DNA from: Rhodeus uyekii
Lineage: Eukaryota; Chordata; Actinopteri; Cypriniformes; Acheilognathidae
Reading direction: 5' to 3'
Length of the DNA stretch: 64,000 nucleotides
Assembly (NCBI GenBank): GCA_037043235.1
Contig: JAWRVZ010000043.1
Location: forward strand, 719,001 to 783,000
Position 1 is the first letter of the stretch, and each line of letters opens with the position of its first letter. The notes under the pieces are model-generated. The model ran no database searches. It saw only the letters and a program-made list of their open reading frames with translations, and had not been told where the DNA came from. Positions 36,122 through 45,456 of the stretch are shown here, piece after piece. A program made the translations under genes and the position numbers.

Positions 36122-36851
36122 TACATACTTTGGTAAAAAATCATTATTGCTTTAACAGGAAAAGCCCTTCCCTTCATACATTTTTGGGAAACACTGTAAA
36201 AGCATTTGTAGTTTGGGCTTTTTAAATGTTAAGTGTTTCTTTCCAACCATAGCTGTTTGTGTTCCTAAACTTCCACAATCTAAAAACACGTAGTCGTCTC
36301 ATTTTTCTGCATATTCAGTGCTGATGTAAAATGTTTTTATATCAATGTGTTTGTTTCTGGGGTTCTCGGATTGCTGGACGTTATGTTTCTTCACTGAGAG
36401 ATGTGTTATTGTGTGCTTTGGCTGCTACTAATAAATCAATTACAAAAAAACTGAAATGTGCATTTTATTTACAGCTTAAAAATCTTTTAATGCTGCATTT
36501 TCTGCATCTCTACTCGAACAATCCAATTGTGAATTAATCTTTGAACGCATTTTCTGGGTCTATTCAATATTTTGCAATAAACCGGCACATCTAAAATCCA
36601 TTTGTGAGCATAAATTGAACAGCAATATTTATTCTCATTTGATATTCAACACTGGCGTTGTAAGTGGATTCATTGAACAGCTACTCTTGAACACTTCAGT
36701 CCATGCATGAGCACTAATGTGCACCCTTACACATAAAGGCATTTCACTTATTGCTTTGCATCTGCCAAACGTGCATGCCATCCATGAGACAAACATGTAA
36801 AAACTATGTTCACAACTCTTAAAAGCTTGTTCAATGGTTTTGTCCCACCAG

Positions 36852-37032
36852 CCGCCCTGATATTACAATGCTGTGGTTCCTTAGCCCGCTAAAGGCCATC
36901 CGCCATCTGATCTGCAACCAGTACAAGTGGCTGGTCATCAAAATTGTGTTGGTCCTCTTGATAATAGCAATGCTTGGCTTGTTTCTGTACAGTATGCCAG
37001 GTTACATGGTGAAAAAGCTTCTAGGTGTTTGA
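36852..37032 (+). CDS. otof: otof terminal exon, copy C (intact alternative)
   Basis: Nearly identical to copy B, with the same acceptor. It differs at the Tyr-Ser-Met (TACAGTATG) codons and ends LLGV instead of LLGA, stop TGA 37030-37032. B and C are the most recent duplicates. The final Val departs from the Gly-Ala end seen in A, B and mammalian otoferlin. Confidence 0.82.
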
Positions 37033-37269
37033 AAAGCTTCCTCAATGCCTGCAATATTTGATATTAGCTCAATGTTATTATACTTGGAATGATGTATTTG
37101 TTTGTTGAAGTCATAAACATACATACTTTAGTAAAAATCATTACTGCTTTAATGGGAAGAACCTAACTGAGATCATACATTTTTAGCAAACACTATAAAA
37201 ACATTAATAGTTTGGGCTTTTTAAATGTTAAGTGTTCCTTTCCAACATGTGTTTGTTGTACTTCAACAG

Positions 37270-37395
37270 TGATCTGCAGCTAGTAAAGCAGCTAGTCATC
37301 ACTTAAGTTGTTAGGCGCTCTAGCTTGTGGCCATTCTGGCTCTGTTCCTCTACAATATGCCTGGATATATGGCCAAGAAACTCCTGGGCGCCTGA
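37270..37395 (+). pseudogene. otof: otof terminal exon, copy D (half-decayed)
   Basis: 37346-37395 still reads LALFLYNMPGYMAKKLLGA then TGA, with mostly synonymous differences from A-C. The 5' part (37270-37340) still resembles CTGATCTGCAACCAGTACAAG and GTGGCTGGTCATC, but contains TAG/TAA codons and a frameshift, and the first third of the exon is missing. It is followed by AATAAA at 37496-37501, the probable end of the gene. It appears older than A-C. Confidence 0.8.
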
Positions 37396-37495
37396 GAGGA
37401 GGAAATCGTAGACTCAATTAGTAGCTTAATCTCTTCTATATCCAGTGTTTGAAATGCTTGAATTGAAACATGATTTGAATGTCTGTATTTGGCTA

Positions 37496-37501
37496 AATAA
37501 A
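37496..37501 (+). terminator. otof: distal polyadenylation signal of otof
   Basis: AATAAA about 100 bp after the stop of relic copy D, followed by a T/G-rich stretch (GTCTTTTGTCTTTCATTGG) about 20-35 bp downstream, as expected for a cleavage site. Confidence 0.6.
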
Positions 37502-38188
37502 GACATCAGTTAGCAGCGTCTTTTGTCTTTCATTGGCACACATTTCATTCATTGTTTTAGGTTGGTATGAGTTTAAAGAATGACTTTTGCATTCAGTGGA
37601 GAAACTTTATCATACACTACTCACTTCAGCCTTTCAAGTGCCAAAGCAATCCCGTTTGTAACAAGAGAAAGTGACATTACATTTAAGGAAGTACAATTTT
37701 AAACCCTGTATTGTTTCTATATAAACTCAAAAGTATTACTTCCCTAAAACGGCCTAAAATTAGTTATTTCATGAATTAGGTCTTAAAAACTTCTACAGAA
37801 AATACTCTTATAATCTTTATTTTTTTAGTCTTTTTTAACTTTTTTTTAACTTTTTACTACCTTCAAAATATTTTTAATATCAGCGTGGCTGCAACTATCT
37901 TGACCGACACAACCATCCTCCAAAAAACGAATATGAATGTGCATCTGTTTTTTGTTTTTTTAAGGATTGGTTGAGGCTCTCGTCAAACATTAGGACCAAC
38001 TCTTTTGTTTACGGTCTCCACCAGTTTTCTTCTTAAAATATGGTACAATACCAAATTTTATCATGTAAGCATACTTATCCTTGCCTAAAGCGAAGGATTT
38101 CGCTATGTGGGAGTTCGGAAACATATTTCTAAACAGCTCTCCATCGTTGGAAAAGAAAGAGTGGTGTTTAGTTGCTCGGTCTAAACAC

Positions 38189-39594
38189 TAGGGATGTGCG
38201 TTTCGACTAACTTGTTAGTCGTTTAAACAAAGGTTTTGCAACCGATTAAACGAGTAGTCTAAAAGTAAGAAAACCTCAGAAAACAATATATTTAAACCTC
38301 AAAAATACATTTAAATGCATCAATAATACATTTAAAATATAAAATAATGAATCTATAAATCAAGTTAAATAATAATGAATGTTGCTGAAATAAGGTCAGT
38401 ATTATGCGACATGCTTTCCTTCTGGACTCTCAAAACTGCTGTGTGTGAGAGTGCGAGTGTGTGTGTTTCCATGGTGATACCCGACACAATGAATTCAATA
38501 AACAGTTAAATACAATTGTTTCAGCTCGTCTCTCCTAACATCTCGTGTCTGTGATTAATATTGTTTCGCTTGGCTCCAGTGGGATTATTATACGCCAGTT
38601 TGACATAACATGTTGTTATATAACACTTATTATATAATAATTAAATAGTAATAAATAGGAATAGTGTTGTTATATAACACTATTCCATCTCCTACTTTAA
38701 AATACTCTCACACATCGCTCGTCTTTCACTGGTCATTTTTTAAACTGACAGAAACAAAAGGCATGCGATTTGCATAAAAAGATTTAGTGTCTGCTTAGAT
38801 TTTTTTCAAAGGTTTTAAGTTAATGTTTTATTAAGTTAATGACCCTTTCGCACGTTAGTTTGTTTTCGCTGATCCACAGCGTGAGTTTTTTTAGGTTTCC
38901 CGTGTTGTTTCCATGGTGACGCATCATGCTAGCCACAAAAGTGTGATGCATGCAATTAGTATTTCCTATTAAAAATATTCACCAACTTGCTGGCTGTGTC
39001 ATCAACTACCCGAAATTCCCTTTCTCATATATGTGAAAGTGAATATGTTTTTTTTTGTTTGTCGTTTAAAACCCTTTATATCGATCATGTTCGCTGATAG
39101 TTTTTGTCATCAGAGAATCAGATCTGTTGAATTTACAACATGTAAATAGTCACTTCTCCCGAAATACATGACAGTGTCTTTATATGTGAACTTTATAGTT
39201 ACCAATGCAATGCGTGTCTGATATGAATAAAACACCTCTTCAGTTTATAATTGAACGGATTTATTTTTCCTCTTTTATAGACATCAGTGTGTATTTTTCT
39301 AACTATAAATGTATTGTTTTACCAGTACTTATGAGTGTTTAAATGTTTGAAACCTAAAATAAAGGCATGCAGTTGAAAGCAGTGAATAGCTGTGATATAT
39401 GACAAACACTGAGCGCATGCGTCGAGAAACATTCTAATCACAGCAGTGTGATCATACAAACCTCAAAGGGTTAAATGACAAATTAAAACATCATTTGAAC
39501 TATAAAGTCCTGTGGGGTTTTTTTTTTTGTCTCGTGTAGTCGAGACTCGTGTTTTGGGTGTCGTCACGTTCAGCTGTAGCACCGCACATCCCTT
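38189..39594. mobile_element. non-autonomous hAT element
   Basis: Inverted ends AGGGATGTGCG (from 38190) and CGCACATCCCT (to 39593) are flanked by the 8-bp duplication CTAAACAC at 38181-38188 and 39595-39602. The interior (1.4 kb) has subterminal 'TAGTCG' motifs at both ends (GACTAACTTGTTAGTCGTTT on the left, GTAGTCGAGACTCG on the right). No transposase frame is visible. Confidence 0.82.
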
Positions 39595-39645
39595 CTAAAC
39601 ACCACAGCACCTCAGCTGCAGTGTAGCGGCGCACGAACAAACACC

Positions 39646-40088
39646 GGTAAACCTGTGATATAGTGTCGGTAATTACCTACTAGCACCAACAGGGGGAAAC
39701 CTCCTCTATAGCATCGGTAAACATTAAAATAGACCCAAAACAGTTTTAATAACATGAAAAGACACCAAACAAAGCTGTTAACACAGTTTCAAGTTTATTT
39801 AAAGCACCATTCACGGATAATTATACACAAGCATACTCAGGAAGATCGGAAACATGTCTGTGCGCCGAAACTGGTCACGATAAGCAAATTCTTGCAGATA
39901 TGACGGAAACAATGCATGACTAGTTTCGTTAGTTGGTACAATAGTCGTTGGTCTCCCTGCCATTGTGGATTTAAATGATTTCAACGTCAGTTATGGTAGT
40001 GGGTGCCGTCTAATTACCGACATTATAGCGGAGGTTTCCCCCTGCTGGTGCTAGTAGGTAATTACCGACGCCATTACGCAGGTTTACC
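39646..40088. mobile_element. 443-bp foldback MITE with ~78-bp inverted repeats
   Basis: The ends GGTAAACCTG and CAGGTTTACC extend into about 78 bp of inverted identity (e.g. TCGGTAATTACCTACTAGCA on the left, its complement on the right). It is flanked by a perfect 8-bp direct repeat CAAACACC (39638-39645 and 40089-40096), typical of hAT-type insertion. Confidence 0.88.
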
Positions 40089-40096
40089 CAAACACC

Positions 40097-41811
40097 ACTT
40101 CATGTGATATCGCTCAGGTCCTACTCTCAACATTTAAATAAATCCACACGAAAAGAAAGGCCTGCACTTAACACAAATTGAAAATGTAAGCAAAAAATAA
40201 ATAAAAAAAATTGGGCTAGAAAATGTAATACTACCTCAGACGTTTATTACTTTTTAATGGCCTTAATTTTGGCTGATTTCATTTACAACCCGCGAACACT
40301 CTGTGTTCAGTGTTTGCTGCGTCGATGAGCTGACAGGAGGGGGATGAAAGGCCCTGGGCTCCAGAGGAGCAATGGGATCAAAAACTTTAGGCACACAAAC
40401 AGTCTGGAAGTAAAAATTATCCCAACATCCCTGGACACAAAGTTTAGGCAAAATGCACAGTGTGTGAATTGTACAACCATGGTGCCTTAGTTTTTTGTTT
40501 TGTTTTTTCAGGTAGGCTGACACCAGTCTCTCAAAACTATACAGCATTCATACATTCTTCTTAAAAACAAAAAAACAAAGAGACCTTTATTTTTTTTTAT
40601 ACAGATGTTTCTCTCAATCTACGGTAAACTTAACCTTATACAAGATGCATAATTGGTATGTAATGCTACGTCTAGCAAGTTGTGTGACATCTGGACGCTG
40701 CATTCAGAAGATACAAGACAATTCGGTATTATGGGCCACAAACAAAATGTATCAGCCCATATCTGCCAAATAATATGGAAACTGATATGAACAAGTGATT
40801 TGGAAGCACTGAAGAATGGAAAGACCATTTTTATTGTGATGACAAAAAAAAAAACATTGCGGCCAATTCTCAACTTATTTAATACACAGCCTGTTACCCT
40901 TTTAATATTTAGTCAAATTACTTTGCTTGTCTGTTTTTGCTGATAGTCGACTGATTTTACATGGCTGGGCTCACACTCTCTAAAGATACACACCACTCAC
41001 CTTGAACGACAGGTGCGCGCACTGTCAATCCTAGTGCCAACTATGGGCAGAACCAAGACAAACACTGGCATGCATCCTCAGACTGCTCATCCATTCTGAT
41101 TGGCTGCATCATCACTCTGTCTCCTCTCCACCAATAAGCTGGTGTGTGGTGAGCGTTCTGGCGCAATATGGCTGCCGTCGCATCATCCAGGTGGTGCTGC
41201 ACTCTAGTGGCGGTTGAGGAGATTCCCCCGTCCATGTTAGCGCTTTGCGATACTTTGATAAAAAGTGCTATATAAATGTAATGAATTTATTTATTTGTGT
41301 GTTACTGCCTGTGTTCATCAAGATTCATTAAGATCAAACAATGCAAAAATAGATATAAAAAAGGGTGACACCCGACCATTTAATTGACTCATTTTTTCAT
41401 TGATCTTTGGGGAAAAATAAACAATTGAAAACATTCTGAACTAAACGACACATTTTAATAATGAACCATATTGTGTGTATTAAACAGCCAGCCAGCGTGG
41501 GACAGATGCGTGGGTGGGATTTGAACCCATCCCAGCAAATCTGAGATCTCTTCGTTTTGGCTTTTTTTTAAAGGCTTATCCCAGACTTTCTTTTAGGGCA
41601 GAGGTAGAGAATACTTGTCAAAACAGCAAGTTATTTTACAGAGATAACCGTGCAATTTACCAATATTTTTAACTAATATATTAATAGGAAAAAAAGTGTT
41701 TCACATGAGCTTGTGGGCAAGTTTTACTCCACATGACCAAAAAAGAAAAGAAACCCCACTCACACAAACATGTCAATATCTCTCAAGACAAGATGACGAC
41801 AGTGAACAGTT
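40097..41811. other. intergenic sequence between otof and syncrip
   Basis: No recognisable gene. A 94-codon - strand frame (40263-40547) has no recognised homology. 41095-41290 is SINE3-related. About 41500-41535 contains a B-box-like GTGGGATTTGAACCCA (- strand GGTTCAAATCC), possibly a tRNA-derived fragment. Confidence 0.4.
41095..41290 (+). mobile_element. 5'-truncated SINE3-like copy
   Basis: It shares with the reverse of 30540-30690 the stretches GATTGGCTGCATCATCACTC, CACCAATAAGCTGGTGTGTG and GCGCAATATGGCTGCCGTCG, and ends GTGCTATATAAATGTAA. The 5S-like head is missing. Confidence 0.7.
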
Positions 41812-44800
41812 TCAAGATAGAATTCAAAACCTTTATTACAAAAATAAGTTACACTCACCTCATTTTACAGTATAAAACAATTTATTTGCTGGAATGCAAA
41901 AACGTTGTTGGCCACCAACAATAGTTTAAAACTGCTCACATCTTTTCAAAAGGTTGCAATGTTACAGCTTTATCGAGAGGGAGTTAACTGTGTACAAAAC
42001 CGGTTGAATGGTTCGGTCACCTGCTTGCTATATATGGAATATAAACTGAAGCTGCAGTGTCCCTTTTCCACACAAACGAGTTCATCTCTTGCCTGCGATC
42101 GCAACCACTGGAAAGCGGCAAGCGTTAAAACGGATCATTCATCAATAAGTCATGATTGATTAGAAAACCTACATGATTGAACTGGCGTCCGGGAGAGCGG
42201 CGTGAGAAAAGGACACTGCAGGGCTTAGCAAACGCAACGCAGCGGATGCATTTGAGATGTTTAAGCCAATACAAAAGTAACATTTTATTCCAAACTATCA
42301 TACAATCATACACCCAGTAACTACATTATCTGAAGAAGCAAGGCAGCTAATTCAGTTGAGAGGAGGATAAGAGCGGGGCTTGTTCCAGCTCATCTGATGA
42401 GACTCGTTTGCATGCCCAGTTTTACTGTTTGCAATGTCGGAGCAGCAGCGGATTGACTATATTACATTAAGAATATCTGCTGAGCTGCTGCTGCCCGTGT
42501 GCATATTTCAAAAGAAACAAGCCCTGCTCCCATGCTTTTTTTTTTGTTTGTTTGTTGTTGTTTTTTAAGTGTCCCTATTTACAGTACAGGCAGGGTAGTT
42601 GAATCCTCTCTACTGAGGTAGTTAACCGACCCTTTAAAAGACAAGTTCTGAAAAGAACCACGTTCCTGGAATGCCTGACTCGTCCATGTGAGGCGGTTAC
42701 ACCAAACTCGCAGATGTTCTCTACCAGAATCCCAACGTTTTAGGCTAACAAGGACATTCCCCACCCAAAAAAAAAAAAAAATTGTAGTTAGCACAAAAAT
42801 ATACATCAGCATCAAGCTCCTCTGAGCCACTTCAAACACAGGAGTAAAAAAAGAAAAAGTGCAAAACACATCTGACGTATTGGTATTGAGAGTCTGAACC
42901 TCAGTCCCAAAATGAGGCATGTTTAGGCGTGGACTGTGGATCCGGGGGGGGGGGGGGGGGCAGTAGGGAGTTCATTTATTTAGACGGGCTCCAATTGTGA
43001 AAGGGTGTTTGTGAACTGGTGGTTTGTCAGGAGTGGCAGTACAGGAGATATGCTTCAATACAGGCTGGAATATCATTGAGTTTGCTTGAACCTTGTGAAC
43101 ACTGGTAGAATCCGGTGGAACCCCATACAAGCCAGTCTTCATACTACCTGGTCAGGACCAGCCTCGACCCCCTTTCCCTGGAGGAACAAGAGAGACGCAT
43201 GCTTTAATTATGCAGACACAAGCAACGGCATGCGATTGGTCTGGTTCATGCAGGAGCTTTACGATAAAAGCACAGGAGATGCTCTTCCAAAGTCTTGGAA
43301 AATCCAGATACCAGAACATTTCAAAAGGAACGTGATCTGAAGGCATCACAATATCTCGGTGGTTATTAATCCGTGACGGAGCATGTTTTGCTGGAGTACA
43401 ATGGTTACTTTAACGATTACATTTGAGAAGCATTACAGCAGAGGCTGAAAGACAAAAAAAGATCTTCTCCTGTAATTTACTCGCCCTCCAGCCATCCTGT
43501 GCATGTTTGACTTTCTTCTTTCAGCCAGTCAGTTATAAAAATACATACTCTGGCTCTTCCCAGCTTTATAATGGGAGTGAATGGGACCAGAGATACTCAA
43601 GGGAAGTGTTTTTGTATGAAAAATATCCCCACTTATAACTTTACAAACTACAAATCACTGCGTACGCACACGGCCGTACGCGAGTCGAGACTCAGTGATT
43701 AGTTTGAGTTATAAATATGGATATTTTTCAAACAAAAAAGCTTCCATTAATATTAAAAAGCAAGAATATGAATATAACTCTGATTGGATGAAAGAAGAAA
43801 GTCTCACGCATAGCAAGCCTGGAGGGAGAGTAAATTATGGGATGTTTCATTTTTGTAAATATTTTTATAACGATCCCGTCTTTCAGCGTCTGCTTCTCAA
43901 ATTCAGCTGTTAAAGTAACCCTAAGTGTACAAAAGAATCAATCTTTAGACTCGTTTCTCAATCCTCCTTTGCCTTTGAGTGAATGCGAGTGTGAACACAG
44001 ATGTTTTAAAAACCTCTTAATTTGTATTTGTACGGTTGATTGAGTTTAGTTTGTATGATTCAATTCCATTGGTAACAACATTCAGGGATGGTTTTTAACT
44101 AGATTTGTAGTGTTTGACTTTAAATTTAGCATTTGGAGAATCTGCTGAAATGGTTCTTAAGGAAAAGCACCCAGTTTCAGAGCAAATACTAGAGATGCGT
44201 TTTAACTGAACTCAAAAATAAGGTTTTAATTTAGCAGAACATCAAAAATAAACTCACGTAATCAAATGTATTTATCACAAACTATTTTTGTATATAGTTA
44301 CAGTAATACTTTATGTTTCATTAGTCAACTACTGCTTTAGTTAACATGAACCAACAATGAACAATTCTTGTTTTTATTTAGTGTAGTTAATGCTAATTTC
44401 AACATTTACTCGTACGTTATTAAATCAAAAGTTGTATTTATTAACATTAGTTGCTGCACTGTGAACTAACATGAACAAACCGAGAACGTAAAAAAAAGAA
44501 AATTAACAAAGCTTAAATACTGTAACTTAAATGGTTAATACACTACATTCATTTTGTTGAATTATAAACATTAAACCGTGTGCTGAAAACAGACTAAAAG
44601 ATCTCGGTTCATCAAAACGAAGATTAAGAACCTAGAAATCGATATCGTCAACCGTCTAAAACCGTTTTAGCCAAAACAGAAATTTCATTGAGCAGCCAGA
44701 CTCTTCAGTGCAAGACTAACAAACATAAATATCAAAAATGCTGAAAAATAAAGATGTTTAGCTATATTGCCCGGTCCTCATGACAGCTTTTGCTAGAGTA

Positions 44801-45041
44801 TAATTTGCATACGCAGCAGAATAAGACAGATCAGTGAACTAAAGTGCTGTGAATCTCATTTCCAGAAGTGAAAGGAAAGTGCAAACCTTTGGTCCGTTTC
44901 GTCCACAAGGTGCCTTGCATTTGTAAGCAATATGAAAAGGAGGGGAAGGAAAAACAAACGCCAAAACATGTATTTTGATCACCATGTCTTTTGTCATAAT
45001 AAAGTCGACTTAAAAACACAGAGCATCTAGCCTACAGGGCT
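41812..45041 (-). other. syncrip: probable syncrip 3' UTR
   Basis: Downstream of the syncrip stop there is 3.2 kb without a supported exon, ending at AATAAA on the - strand (TTTATT at 41832-41837). SYNCRIP genes are known for long 3' UTRs. Other possible AATAAA signals occur (e.g. near 42284 and 44387), so shorter ends are possible. A C17 tract on the transcript strand (G17 at 42944-42960) lies within it. The exact end is inferred. Confidence 0.5.
42944..42960. repeat. G17 homopolymer (C17 on the syncrip strand)
   Basis: Seventeen consecutive G on the + strand, within the inferred syncrip 3' UTR. Confidence 0.9.
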
Positions 45042-45456
45042 TCAAAACCTCCTGCCCACACTCCAGGAGTGCTCCACCCACACATCACGTACCACTCGAC
45101 ATCTCTGCTGGAGGCCTCCTCTGGAGCCCCGGCCCCCTCGGCTGGACCCCGGCCCCACGCGCTGAGAGAAACCGGCCCGTCCCCTGGGAGTGCTGGAGCC
45201 GCGGCCTCGGGATAGTGTGGGGCCGCGCGCGCCTCTGTTGCCTCTTCCTCTAACGTGAGCTTGAAAGTCGTCGTAGCCGTAGTAGGGATCGTCGTATCCG
45301 CCCCGGTAGTTGTGGTAGTCATAGCCGTAATAATCATAATAATCTTCATAGCTGTAATAGTCATGAGGATACGAATAACCTCCTCGAGCGCCTCGGCCTC
45401 TCACTCTCGTTGGGGCGTGCATGTGCGGTGGGCCGTAGTAATAATACTCATCATAC
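45042..45456 (-). CDS. syncrip: syncrip last coding exon (YGY/RGG tail)
   Basis: It encodes YDEYYYYGPPHMHAPTRVRG, repeated YGYDYHNYRGGYDDPYYGYD and an RGG-rich tail, then QQR followed by CRVVRDVWVEHSWSVGRRF and stop. Up to QQR it aligns with SYNCRIP. After that the DNA still resembles the RGRGVRGARGG segment, but glycine codons have become Cys, Val, Asp and Trp and the frame ends early. A GTACGTGA donor-like site on the - strand (45092-45085) could allow splicing to a further exon, but no exon encoding the expected KRKADGYNQPDSKRRQ tail was found downstream to 37.4 kb. Confidence 0.85.
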
